Shown: one piece after another, positions 29,507 to 37,677 of the stretch
How positions within the stretch are numbered: the stretch's first letter is position 1
How the letters are laid out: each line of letters begins with the position of its first letter
Assembly: GCA_025869365.1 (NCBI GenBank)
Contig: JAOZVV010000116.1
Span: 1-40,948, forward strand
Length of the DNA stretch: 40,948 nt
DNA from: Pseudonocardia sp.
Lineage (GTDB): Bacteria > Actinomycetota > Actinomycetes > Mycobacteriales > Pseudonocardiaceae
Direction: 5' to 3'
Position numbers and translations under genes: made by a program
The notes under the pieces: generated by a model
The model's database searches: none
What the model was told of the DNA's origin: nothing
What the model saw: only the letters and a program-made list of their open reading frames with translations

Positions 29507-30606
29507 CGCGCACCGGCCGGCTGCCGCACGGCCGCGGCGACGGCGTCGAGGATCGTCCGGGACGCGGAGGCCAGCGGCCCCTTGCGGCGGCCCGGTGGTG
29601 TCCCGCGTTCCATCGCCCGGGACAGCCCCGGCTCGGGCCGCATCGCCACGAGCAACGGCAGGTCCAGCGCCGCGGCGACGTCCCGCGCGTCCACCCCGCC
29701 CGGAGCGGGCCCCCGCACGGCCAGGGCCACCCGCGTCGTCTGCTCCGCCAGGACCGCCGCGACCCGGGAGGCGGCGGCGCACGCGCGGACGTCCGCCGGC
29801 ACGACGAGCACGGTGAGATCGGCGTCCGCGAGCGCGGTGAGTGCCGCCTCCGTGGGATAGCGCGGGACGTCGCAGACGACCGTCTCACCCGCGCGCCGCC
29901 CGGCGTCGAGGACGGCGGCCACCGCGGCCGGGGACGGACCTCTGGCCGCCCGCGCGCAGGACAGCACCCCCAGCTCGCCGTCCCGGCCGATCGCGGGTGC
30001 GGGCAGCGCGGCGTGCAGGGCGCCGGCCGGTACCCGGCCCTCGGTGACCGTGAGCTCCGGCCAGCGCATCCCCGCGACGTCCTCGGCCCCGAGCACGAGA
30101 TCGAGCCCGCCGCCGAGCGGATCGCAGTCCACCAGCAGCGTCCGGTCCCCACCCCGCGCCGAGCCCACGGCGACGGCCGCGGCCAGGACGGACGCCCCGG
30201 CGCCACCTCGGCCCGCGACGACGGCGAGCACCCGCCCCCGTTCGTGCCGGCCGGCCTGCTCGGCGGCGTCCGCGAACGCGGCGACCAGCCACGACTCCGA
30301 CCGGGGCAGGGACAGGACCTGCTCCGCGCCGAGCGCGACGGCGTGCATCCAGTCCTCGGACCGGGCCTGCCCGCGGACGGCGACCACCACCCCCTCCCGG
30401 CGCGGCAGGCCCGCCTCGACACAGCGCGCGGCCGAGGCCCCGTCGAGCACGACGAAGGGAGCGGTCAGCCATCGGCGACGGGCGTCGGCGGAGTCCACGG
30501 CACGGTGCACCTCGGTCCCCGCGGCGGCCGAGAGGCGCAGCAGGGCGTCCAGCAGATCCAGGTCCTCGGCCACCAGCAGCGAACGCTCGTCCCTGTGGTC
30601 CGTCAC
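29503..30606 (-). CDS. ssd: CpaE-like / septum-site-determining ParA-family protein
   Basis: A 367-residue protein: an N-terminal receiver-like domain (SLLVAEDLDLLDALLRLSAAAG, to about residue 110), then a MinD/ParA-like domain from VLAVVAGRGGAGASVLAAAVA with LLVDCDPLGGGLDLVLG. The deviant Walker A reads GRGGAGAS, lacking the lysine of active MinD ATPases, so ATP hydrolysis is doubtful. It corresponds to M. tuberculosis Rv3660c, named Ssd because it affects septation, and to TIGRFAM CpaE_hom_Actino. In Tad systems CpaE localises the assembly machine. GTG start with GGAGGAGG upstream. It opens the Tad operon. Confidence 0.88.
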   Translation of the reverse strand: MTDHRDERSLLVAEDLDLLDALLRLSAAAGTEVHRAVDSADARRRWLTAPFVVLDGASAARCVEAGLPRREGVVVAVRGQARSEDWMHAVALGAEQVLSLPRSESWLVAAFADAAEQAGRHERGRVLAVVAGRGGAGASVLAAAVAVGSARGGDRTLLVDCDPLGGGLDLVLGAEDVAGMRWPELTVTEGRVPAGALHAALPAPAIGRDGELGVLSCARAARGPSPAAVAAVLDAGRRAGETVVCDVPRYPTEAALTALADADLTVLVVPADVRACAAASRVAAVLAEQTTRVALAVRGPAPGGVDARDVAAALDLPLLVAMRPEPGLSRAMERGTPPGRRKGPLASASRTILDAVAAAVRQPAGAR

Positions 30607-30675
30607 GGCGGATACCTCCTCCCGGTGGTCGCGAGGGTGCGTTCCACCGAGGACGAGCGTGCGCCGGATCGGGGC

Positions 30676-30728
30676 CTATCCACGGACGAGATGCCGACCT
30701 GTGGATGGTTCGGGGGACATGTGGACAA
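30676..30728. promoter_or_regulatory. Cluster of DnaA-box-like sites
   Basis: TGTGGACAA at 30720-30728 is a full match to the actinobacterial DnaA box TTGTCCACA on the minus strand. TGTGGATGG (30700-30708) and CTATCCACG (30676-30684) each match 7 of 9 positions. They lie in the promoter region of ssd. There is no dnaA or dnaN nearby, so this is not oriC; regulation by DnaA is possible. Confidence 0.4.
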
Positions 30729-30887
30729 CTCGGTGCCCGAGCGGGCCGGGAACCCGGAACCGTCGGTGGGAGGCGGCAGAATTCGCGTCGGGGGTACCCG
30801 TCGCGCGCCCGCACGCGAAGGCCGGCCACCCGTCCCGCCCGAACTGCCCGCGCCGGGAGCACGGGACGGCCCGTGCCGGGAAATCGG

Positions 30888-30954
30888 GACGGCCCGCGCC
30901 AGGGGGGATTGGCGCGGGCCGTCGTGGTTCAGCCCCGGGGGGTCGAGCTGAACC
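30888..30954. other. Two consecutive strong hairpins in divergent gap
   Basis: GACGGCCCGCGCCA (30888-30901) pairs perfectly with 30910-30923 over an eight-base loop. Three bases on, GGTTCAGC (30926-30933) pairs with GCTGAACC (30947-30954). The 544-base gap 30607-31150 between ssd and the HAD gene otherwise holds no supported gene; a plus-strand 86-codon frame from 30690 reads as Pro/Arg-rich filler. The hairpins could be a small RNA, a terminator of one, or a protein-binding site. Confidence 0.5.
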
Positions 30955-31150
30955 GGGCCCGGACCGAATCCGAGCCAATTGCCACTGTAACCGCACATCC
31001 CGCCCGTCGCCCAGATGTCGAACCCGGCAGGTCGCCGGGCTGACCCGGGTAGCCCGCGCGCAACCGGTTCCGCCCGGACGGGGGACGGGTCCGGGCCCTC
31101 GGGCCGCGGCGCGCGGAGCCGCCGGACCCGGGTCTGGCAAGCTCCCGCAG

Positions 31151-32149
31151 GTGTCCGCCCCGTCCGATCCAGCACCCCTCCCGCGCCCGGTCCCCGTGCG
31201 CCCGACGCCGGTGGGCCCGATCCTCGAGGGCATCCCGTCCACGCCGTCCAGCGCGGCCTTCTTCGACCTGGACAAGACGATCATCGCCGGGTCCAGCGCC
31301 CTGGCGTTCAGCCGCCCGTTCCGCCGGGAGGGCCTGATCAACAGCGCTGCGGTGCTCCGGTCCGGGTACGCCCAGCTGCTGCTGATGCTCTCCGGTGCCG
31401 ACGCGGACACGATGGACGCGCTCCGGAAACGGATCACCGCGCTGTGCACGGGCTGGGAGGTCGCGCAGGTCCGGTCGATCGTCGCCGAGACGCTGCACGA
31501 GATCGTCGAGCCGATGATCTATGCCGAGGCGGCCGCGCTCATCGACGAGCACCACGCCGCCGGGGACGAGGTCATCGTGCTCTCCGCCTCCGGCCTGGAG
31601 GTCGTCGAGCCGATCGCGGCCCTCGTCGGCGCGGACCGCTGCCTCGCGACGCGGATGGCCGCGCGCAACGGCCGGTACACCGGCGAGATCGACTTCTACT
31701 GCTACGGGGAGGCCAAGGCGGAGGCCGCGCGCACGATCGCGGCCGAGCGCGGGTACGACCTCGCGGACTGCCGGGCCTACACGGACTCGATCACGGACCT
31801 GCCCCTGCTGGAGACGGTCGGGCATCCGGTCGTCGTGAACCCGGACCGGCAGCTGCGCCGGGAGGCGGCGAAACGCGGGTGGCCGGTGCTCACCTTCTCC
31901 GTCCCGGTGCGGGTCGAGGCCCGGCTGAAGCCGCGCGCCATCGCCGTCGGGGCGGCGGGTGCCGGTGTCGCGGCGCTGGCCGGGGCCGGCCTGTGGTCAC
32001 TGCGCGTGCGGCGCCGCCGACGCAGCCGCCTGGCTCGCCTGGCGGCCGGATTTGCGCAGATCACCCCAGGTGTAGTCGACATCCTGCGGCCTGCGCATCC
32101 GCTGTCCGGGCGGTCCTTGCGCCGCCGGATCGCCACTCTGCGTTCCTGA
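31151..32149 (+). CDS. HAD-IB family phosphatase with C-terminal membrane helix
   Basis: A 332-residue haloacid-dehalogenase (subclass IB, SerB-like) hydrolase. Motif I is FFDLDKTII (Asp39, Asp41), motif II VLSASGLE, the motif III Lys is in GEAKAEAA, and motif IV is YTDSITDLPLL, all catalytic residues present. A hydrophobic stretch near residues 258-280 (AIAVGAAGAGVAALAGAGLW) plus an Arg-rich flank suggests membrane attachment. The substrate is unknown; it corresponds to Rv3661, often labelled a phosphoserine phosphatase relative. GTG start seven bases from CAAGCT, again leaderless-like. Divergent from ssd. Confidence 0.9.
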   Translation: MSAPSDPAPLPRPVPVRPTPVGPILEGIPSTPSSAAFFDLDKTIIAGSSALAFSRPFRREGLINSAAVLRSGYAQLLLMLSGADADTMDALRKRITALCTGWEVAQVRSIVAETLHEIVEPMIYAEAAALIDEHHAAGDEVIVLSASGLEVVEPIAALVGADRCLATRMAARNGRYTGEIDFYCYGEAKAEAARTIAAERGYDLADCRAYTDSITDLPLLETVGHPVVVNPDRQLRREAAKRGWPVLTFSVPVRVEARLKPRAIAVGAAGAGVAALAGAGLWSLRVRRRRRSRLARLAAGFAQITPGVVDILRPAHPLSGRSLRRRIATLRS

Positions 32150-32465
32150 ACCGGTGCACTTGCGTCAACCTCTTGTTGTGGCGCCAATCACGGACTACAA
32201 AGTGTTGCGCGGACCCCGGAAGGCCAGGGTCGGTGCGGCAGAGAAGCACCGGCTCCCTCTTACGGGCTCCGTGCGTGAGGCGCCGGACACTCCACGCACA
32301 GCACGCCGCGGGAGGCCTGTCGTCGTGGGCCTGCGGACCGGGACGCCGGACGCCGAGGCCATTCCACGACACGTAGTGCACGCCTGGATCCCGGACGTCT
32401 CACGCGATTCGGGCGGCGGTTTCGTCCTGACGGGGCCGCCGCCCGAGCTAGTCATCGCCCCCCTC
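32150..32465. other. Gene-poor stretch
   Basis: Between the HAD gene and the repeat cluster. A 108-codon plus-strand frame (32154-32480) exists, but its first third uses codons unlike the neighbours, it has no ribosome site, and it ends inside the repeat. I do not call it a gene. No clear terminator is seen. Confidence 0.5.
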
Positions 32466-32566
32466 ATGGAAGTTCGCTGACCCATCACGGAAGTTCGCTG
32501 AGCCTCCACGCAACGGAAGGGCCTCCAGGCAACGAAAGGAGCGTCGCTGAGTCTCCACGCAACGAC
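32466..32566. repeat. Cluster of two alternating short repeats
   Basis: GGAAGTTCGCTGA occurs at 32468-32480 and 32489-32501. GCCTCCACGCAACGGAAGG (32502-32520) is followed at once by GCCTCCAGGCAACGAAAGG (32521-32539). GCTGAGCCTCCACGCAACG (32497-32515) recurs with one change at 32546-32564. So two words, one ending GCTGAG and one reading CTCCACGCAACG, alternate through 100 bases. Spacing is irregular (21, 19, 49), unlike CRISPR. It resembles an interspersed intergenic repeat family. Confidence 0.7.
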
Positions 32567-32604
32567 CGCGTCGAGAATCCACACCGGCGAGGAGAGGAGC
32601 TCTC

Positions 32605-33360
32605 TCAGGCTCGGGAGCCCGCGATGGACAGTCCCTCGCGGGCTCCTGCCTCCCACTCCCGGCAGCAGTGCAGAATCCACTCCCGCACCCCCTCCGCCGT
32701 CCCCCCGGCGAACCCCTTCGCGGCCGCCCTGTACTCCGGGCGGCGACGCAGATGCCCCACCTCCGGTACCGCGAGGTTCTTGGGATCCAGTCCCGCCGCC
32801 ACGGCGGTGAGCCGGGCCGCTGCGCGGGCGACGACCCCGTCCGCGGTCCCGAAGGGCGCCAGCGCCAACAGCTCCCCGTGCACGACGGCGACGAGCACCG
32901 GTGCGGGTGCGGACGTCCCGCCCGTCACCAGGTCCGCCAGCAGCGCCAGCCGGGCCGACACGTCCGCCCCGGTGCGCGGCCGGCCGAGTTCGGCGTCGTG
33001 CCGGTCCGCCGGGACGAGATCCGTCGCGGCGAGCGTGTGCAGCCGTGCCAGCGCCTGCAGCGGCGCGCCCTTCCAGACCCCGAGCAGCTTCGCGGACTCG
33101 TCCGCCACCCGCACCGCGCCGGCCAGGATGGGATCGGTGATGTGCTCGTCCCGTGCGGGTTCCAGCGGTGCGCCGTCCAGCGCGGCGGAGGCGCGGGCCG
33201 CCCGTAGCGCGGCCTCGGCGGCCGTCTCGGGCCAGCCGCGGCGGTTCACCGGGTGATTGTGGACGGTGACCAGTGCGTCCCGTGCCCGGGCCACCGCCTC
33301 CGGGACCCCGGGCAGCTCCGAGAGCGGGGCGAGCGGGTCGGACGTACTGGTCGCGGGCAC
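32605..33360 (-). CDS. Degenerate Fic-like protein (Rv3662c-like position)
   Basis: A 251-residue protein usually labelled hypothetical or oxidoreductase at this locus. Its layout is that of Fic AMP-transferases: an inhibitory-helix-like SAALDG (58-63, Fic S/T-x3-E-G/N), helical core, then HGELLALAPFGTADGVVARAAARL, where APFGTADGVVAR (168-179) aligns with HPFxDGNGRxxR. The catalytic His, the acidic residue, Asn and first Arg are replaced; only Pro, Phe, Gly and the final Arg remain. AMP transfer is therefore unlikely. GTG at 33360 is preferred because the preceding eight codons look non-coding; a GTG at 33384 is possible. Confidence 0.7.
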   Translation of the reverse strand: MPATSTSDPLAPLSELPGVPEAVARARDALVTVHNHPVNRRGWPETAAEAALRAARASAALDGAPLEPARDEHITDPILAGAVRVADESAKLLGVWKGAPLQALARLHTLAATDLVPADRHDAELGRPRTGADVSARLALLADLVTGGTSAPAPVLVAVVHGELLALAPFGTADGVVARAAARLTAVAAGLDPKNLAVPEVGHLRRRPEYRAAAKGFAGGTAEGVREWILHCCREWEAGAREGLSIAGSRA

Positions 33361-33547
33361 GTCGCCATGCTGCCATCCCCGCACGACGAGGGTGGCGGAC
33401 CCGTCCGGCAGGTGGGTGTCCTATCCGTACCGACGGTGCAAACGGCCCCTGCGCGCACTAGCGTTCGTCCCGGACGAGTGCGACGACGCCCGCCGGTGAC
33501 CCAGTGCCGGGCCCGGGCCCGTCAGGGGACGAGGAGGACGCGAGGAC

Positions 33548-35533
33548 ATGGCCTCAGAAGAATCACGCGGAGCCGGACCGACACTGAGCAACCTCTCCAC
33601 CGAGAGCCGCGCCTTCCCACCCAGCGCGGAGTTCGCCGCGCAGGCCAACGCCACCGAGGACTGGTACGCCCGCGCCGAGGACGACCGCGAGGGCTTCTGG
33701 GCCGAACAGGCGAACCGGCTCAGCTGGGACACGAAGTGGGACCAGGTCCTGGACTGGCAGCCGCCCTTCGCCAAGTGGTTCGTGGGCGGGAAGCTGAACG
33801 TGGCCTACAACTGCGTGGACCGCCACGTCGAGGCGGGCAACGGCGAGCGCGTCGCGTTCCACTGGGAGGGCGAGCCCGGGGACACCCGCACGATCACCTA
33901 CGCGGACCTCCAGAAGGAGGTCGCGAAGGCGGCCAACGCGTTCGCCGAACTGGGTGTGGGCAAGGGCGACCGGGTCGCGATCCAGCTCCCGATGATCCCC
34001 GAGGCCGCGGTGGCGATGCTGGCGTGTGCGCGCCTGGGCGCGTTGCACAGCGTGGTCTTCGGCGGGTTCTCCCCGGGAGCGCTCAAGGCCCGCATCGAGG
34101 ACGCCGAGTGCAAGCTGCTGGTCACCTCCGACGGCCAGTTCCGGCGCGGCAAGCCCGCGCCGATGAAGGAGAACACCGACGAGGCGGTCAAGGACACCCC
34201 GTCGATCGAGCACGTCGTGGTGGTCAAGCGCACCGAGACCGAGGTGCCGTGGACCGAGGGCCGGGACCTGTGGTGGCACGACGTGGTCGGTGCCGCGTCG
34301 GAGGAGCACACGCCGGAGGCGTTCGACTCCGAGCACCCGCTGTTCATCCTCTACACCTCGGGCACCACGGGTAAGCCGAAGGGCATCCTGCACACCTCGG
34401 GCGGCTATCTGACCCAGGCGGCGTACACCCACCACGTGGTGTTCGACCACAAGCCGGGGGAGAGCGTCTACTGGTGCACCGCGGACATCGGCTGGGTGAC
34501 CGGGCACTCCTACATCGTCTACGGACCGCTGGCCAACGGGGCGACGTCGGTGATGTACGAGGGCACGCCGAACACCCCGCACGAGGGCCGGCACTGGGAG
34601 ATCGTGCAGAAGTACGGCGTCTCGATCTACTACACCGCGCCCACGCTGATCCGCACGTTCATGAAGTGGGGCAAGGAGATCCCGGAGCGCTACGATCTCT
34701 CCTCGCTCAAGGTCCTCGGCAGCGTCGGTGAGCCGATCAACCCCGAGGCGTGGATGTGGTACCGGGAGAACATCGGCGCGGACCGCTGCCCGGTCGTGGA
34801 CACCTGGTGGCAGACCGAGACCGGCGCGATCATGATCGCGCCCCTGCCCGGGGTGACGGCGGCGAAGCCGGGTTCGGCGATGCGCACGATCCCCGGGATC
34901 AGCGCCGAGGTCGTCACCGAGGAGGCGCAGCCGGTCGGCCCCGGTGGCGGTGGCTACCTGGTGCTGGACAAGCCGTGGCCGTCCATGCTGCGCGGGATCT
35001 GGGGGGACGAGGAGCGCTACCGCGAGACCTACTGGTCGCGGTTCGCCGACCAGGGCTACTACTTCGCCGGTGACGGCGCGAAGTACGACGACGACGGCGC
35101 GATCTGGCTGCTCGGGCGCGTCGACGACGTCATGAACGTCTCCGGGCACCGCATCTCCACCACCGAGGTGGAGTCCGCCCTGGTCAGCCACCCGACGGTG
35201 GCCGAGGCCGCCGTCGTCGGGGCGTCGGACGAGACGACGGGGCAGGGCATCGTCGCGTTCGTCATCCTGCGCGGGAACGCGGCCAAGGACGGCGGCGAGG
35301 ACGCGATCAAGGCGCTGCGCGACCACGTGTCCAAGGAGATCGGCCCGATCGCCAAGCCGCGCCAGATCATGGTCGTGGAGGAGCTGCCGAAGACGCGGTC
35401 CGGGAAGATCATGCGCCGGCTGCTGCGGGACGTCGCGGAGAACCGCGAGGTCGGAGACGTCACCACGCTCGCGGACTCCACGGTCATGGACCTGATCTCC
35501 TCGGGCCTGAAGGAGGGCAGGTCGGAGGACTGA
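33548..35533 (+). CDS. acs: Acetyl-CoA synthetase
   Basis: A 661-residue AMP-forming acetate-CoA ligase (acetate + ATP + CoA to acetyl-CoA + AMP + PPi). Motifs are YTSGTTGKPKG (P-loop), VDTWWQTETGA, FAGDGAKYDDDGAIWLLGRVDD (adenylate binding and hinge) and TRSGKIMRR with Lys620, the lysine acetylated for control in this family. Length matches the family. The ATG is preceded by GAGGACG-type purines and, further up, by TAGCGT (33459-33464), a possible -10. The pyrophosphate product is a substrate for HppA. ArfB follows 28 bases downstream but with its own promoter-like hexamer. Confidence 0.98.
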   Translation: MASEESRGAGPTLSNLSTESRAFPPSAEFAAQANATEDWYARAEDDREGFWAEQANRLSWDTKWDQVLDWQPPFAKWFVGGKLNVAYNCVDRHVEAGNGERVAFHWEGEPGDTRTITYADLQKEVAKAANAFAELGVGKGDRVAIQLPMIPEAAVAMLACARLGALHSVVFGGFSPGALKARIEDAECKLLVTSDGQFRRGKPAPMKENTDEAVKDTPSIEHVVVVKRTETEVPWTEGRDLWWHDVVGAASEEHTPEAFDSEHPLFILYTSGTTGKPKGILHTSGGYLTQAAYTHHVVFDHKPGESVYWCTADIGWVTGHSYIVYGPLANGATSVMYEGTPNTPHEGRHWEIVQKYGVSIYYTAPTLIRTFMKWGKEIPERYDLSSLKVLGSVGEPINPEAWMWYRENIGADRCPVVDTWWQTETGAIMIAPLPGVTAAKPGSAMRTIPGISAEVVTEEAQPVGPGGGGYLVLDKPWPSMLRGIWGDEERYRETYWSRFADQGYYFAGDGAKYDDDGAIWLLGRVDDVMNVSGHRISTTEVESALVSHPTVAEAAVVGASDETTGQGIVAFVILRGNAAKDGGEDAIKALRDHVSKEIGPIAKPRQIMVVEELPKTRSGKIMRRLLRDVAENREVGDVTTLADSTVMDLISSGLKEGRSED

Positions 35534-35561
35534 TCCGCGGCCCTGCGCGATACTGGCCGGT

Positions 35562-36005
35562 ATGACCACGGACGGGGACCTCGAGGACGTGCTGCGGGTG
35601 CGGCGCGGGTTCGAGGTCCCCGCTCGCGAGCTGCGCTGGCGGTTCTCCCGGGCCTCGGGGCCCGGCGGGCAGGGCGTGAACACCACCGACTCCCGCGTCG
35701 AGCTCTCCTTCGACGTCGCCGGGTCCCCGAGCGTGCCGGACGACCTGCGCGTGCGGGCCCTGTCGCGGCTGGGGAACCGGCTGGTCGACGGCGTGCTCAC
35801 GATCGTCGCCGCGGAGACCCGCAGCCAGCTGCGCAACCGCGAGGCGGCCCGGGAGCGGCTCGCCCAGCGGCTCCGGGAGGCCACGGCCGCGGAGCCGAAG
35901 AAGCGGCGCCCCACCCGGCCCACCGCCGGGTCGAAACGCCGAAGGCTGGACGCCAAGACCCGCCGGGGGGCGGTGAAGAAGCTGCGGGGTCGCCCGGACG
36001 AGTAG
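35562..36005 (+). CDS. arfB: Peptidyl-tRNA hydrolase ArfB (ribosome rescue)
   Basis: A 147-residue ArfB/YaeJ/ICT1-type protein. The RF-1-like catalytic domain has the GGQ motif at 35-37 (SGPGGQGVN), and the tail from about residue 105 is strongly basic (AEPKKRRPTRPTAGSKRRR ... KKLRGRPDE), the part that enters the empty mRNA channel of stalled ribosomes. It releases nascent chains on non-stop ribosomes. The ATG lies seven bases from GATACT (35549-35554), so the message is likely leaderless. Confidence 0.95.
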   Translation: MTTDGDLEDVLRVRRGFEVPARELRWRFSRASGPGGQGVNTTDSRVELSFDVAGSPSVPDDLRVRALSRLGNRLVDGVLTIVAAETRSQLRNREAARERLAQRLREATAAEPKKRRPTRPTAGSKRRRLDAKTRRGAVKKLRGRPDE

Positions 36006-36177
36006 TGCAGGCATGATCCCCGCACGACCCGGGTAGTCCGGGCAGGACACCTTCGGGTCCACGTCGTGCCTGCCCAGACACCGCACGTGGGCCCGTGGCA
36101 CGATGACCATCCGCCGGCCACAGCAGAACGTCGTGGGCCGGTGCGAACCGGAGACATCCGAGCAGGAGGGGACCGCG

Positions 36178-36684
36178 GTGGCCAGCCCGACCAGTTCTCA
36201 GAGCGCGGGGGATCCGCCCGTGCTGCCGTCGATCCCGCTGTCCGCGGAGCCCGCGCGCGGAGCGGACGAGCAGTCCATCGGCAACCTCGTCCGCGAGGTC
36301 ACCACGCACGTCTCCACCCTGGTCCGCTCCGAGGTGGAGCTGGCCAAGGCCGAGGTGACGTCCGAGGTCAAGAAGGGTGTGCAGGGCAGCGTCTTCTTCA
36401 TCGTCGCCCTGGTGATCGCCCTGTTCAGCCTGTTCTTCTTCTTCTTCGCCATCGCGGAGCTGCTGGCGATCTGGCTCAACCGGGCCGCCGCGTTCGGCAT
36501 CGTGTTCGGCGTGATGCTCCTGGTGGCCGGCGTGGCCGCGCTCATCGGCTACCTGCGGGTGAAGAAGATCCGCAAGCCGGAGCGCACGATCAGCTCGCTG
36601 AAGGACACCGCCCAGGTGCTGAGCAGCCGCGGCAAGCACTCCACCACCCCGGAGCTCAACGGTCACGCGGCCGCCGGCCGCTGA
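36178..36684 (+). CDS. Holin-like membrane protein (actinobacterial holin-X family)
   Basis: A 168-residue membrane protein. The amphipathic segment SIGNLVREVTTHVSTLVRSEVELAKAE (about 40-65) is followed by two membrane helices (SVFFIVALVIALFSLFFFFF and AFGIVFGVMLLVAGVAALIGYL) and a basic tail. This is the pattern of the phage-holin-family proteins common in actinobacterial chromosomes (holin superfamily III); no lysis gene is nearby, so it is a resident protein of unknown role. GTG start is fixed by AGGAGGGG six bases upstream. It corresponds to Rv3669 and precedes the epoxide hydrolase by four bases. Confidence 0.88.
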   Translation: MASPTSSQSAGDPPVLPSIPLSAEPARGADEQSIGNLVREVTTHVSTLVRSEVELAKAEVTSEVKKGVQGSVFFIVALVIALFSLFFFFFAIAELLAIWLNRAAAFGIVFGVMLLVAGVAALIGYLRVKKIRKPERTISSLKDTAQVLSSRGKHSTTPELNGHAAAGR

Positions 36685-36688
36685 CCGG

Positions 36689-37624
36689 GTGAACACCCGC
36701 GGCGGGCCCGAGCCGTCCTCGGTCCGGCTGCCGGGCCCCTGGACGCACCGGGACGTCTCGGCGAACGGCATCCGGCTGCACGTCGCCGAGTGCGGCGAAG
36801 GCCCGCTGGTGGTCCTGCTGCACGGGTTCCCGGAGTTCTGGTGGACCTGGCGGCACCAGCTGCCGGCGCTCGCCGACGCCGGGTTCCGGGCCGTGGCCCT
36901 GGACCTGCGCGGCTACGGGGACTCGGACAAGCCCCCGCGCGGCTACGACCTGTGGACGCTCGCGGGTGACGTCGCCGGGCTGATCCGCGCGCTCGGGGAG
37001 CCGGAGGCCCGGATCGTCGGGCACGACTGGGGCGCGACCATCGGCTGGACGGTCGCGGCACTGCAGCCGCGCGTCGTGCGCTCCCTCGCCGTGCTGTCCG
37101 CCCCGCATCCGCTGGCGATGCGGGCCGCACTCGCCACGGACCCGCGCGGCCAGGGCCGCGCGACCGCCGCCAACGCGCGCGGGTTACAGGTGCCCCGCCG
37201 GCCGGAGAACAGCCAGCGGGCCGACGACGGCGCCCGCGGCGGGACGCTCAAGCGCGAGTGGTCCGGCGAGGCCTGGACGCGGACCGAGGACTTCGCGGAA
37301 GCCGTGGCGCACAACAGGTCCGCGATGCAGATCCCCGCGGTCGCCCACTGTTCGCTGGAGTACTACCGGTGGGCGATGCGCTCGCAGCTGCGCGCGGAGG
37401 GACGGCGCTTCGCCGCCGCCGTCGCGCGCCCGGTCGAGGTGCCGGTCCTGCAGGTCCACGGCGCGGACGACCCCTGCGTCCTCGAGAGCACCGTGCTGCG
37501 CTCGCGGCGCTGGGCCTCCGGCCCCTTCGCCCACCACCTGCTGGCGGAGACCGGCCACTTCCCGCACGAGGAGCACCCGGACGAGACGACGGCGCTCCTC
37601 GCGGCGTTCCTGACCGGTTCCTGA
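36689..37624 (+). CDS. ephE: Epoxide hydrolase (EphE-like alpha/beta hydrolase)
   Basis: A 311-residue alpha/beta-hydrolase fold enzyme of the epoxide hydrolase group. It has the oxyanion motif HGFPEFWWTW, nucleophile elbow GHDWGA (Asp nucleophile, not Ser), and catalytic His in GHFPHEE, and a lid with YYRW that can supply the ring-opening tyrosine. The expected reaction is epoxide to diol. The gene starts four bases after the holin-like gene's stop, as in M. tuberculosis Rv3669-Rv3670, so they are cotranscribed. GTG start. It converges with the phosphodiesterase gene over a 53-base gap. Confidence 0.88.
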   Translation: MNTRGGPEPSSVRLPGPWTHRDVSANGIRLHVAECGEGPLVVLLHGFPEFWWTWRHQLPALADAGFRAVALDLRGYGDSDKPPRGYDLWTLAGDVAGLIRALGEPEARIVGHDWGATIGWTVAALQPRVVRSLAVLSAPHPLAMRAALATDPRGQGRATAANARGLQVPRRPENSQRADDGARGGTLKREWSGEAWTRTEDFAEAVAHNRSAMQIPAVAHCSLEYYRWAMRSQLRAEGRRFAAAVARPVEVPVLQVHGADDPCVLESTVLRSRRWASGPFAHHLLAETGHFPHEEHPDETTALLAAFLTGS

Positions 37625-37677
37625 GCCCGCCGCCGGCCACCGGTCCTCGGGCCGTCCGGTCCCTGGGCCGCCCGGTC

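Noticed and set aside
30676..30728. Chromosome origin suggested by DnaA boxes.
   Set aside because: Only three sites, no AT-rich region and no dnaA, dnaN or gyrB nearby.
30690..30951. 86-codon plus-strand frame in the ssd/HAD gap.
   Set aside because: Pro/Arg/Gly-rich filler overlapping the two hairpins, with no ribosome site.
32154..32480. 108-codon plus-strand frame after the HAD gene.
   Set aside because: No ribosome site, mixed codon use in the first third, and its end lies in the repeat cluster. It could still be a real orphan gene.
32466..32566. CRISPR array.
   Set aside because: Spacing is irregular, the repeats are imperfect and directly adjacent, and there are no cas genes.
36178..36684. 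Prophage remnant because of the holin-like gene.
   Set aside because: This family is a common resident of actinobacterial chromosomes, the neighbours are core genes, and no other phage gene is present.
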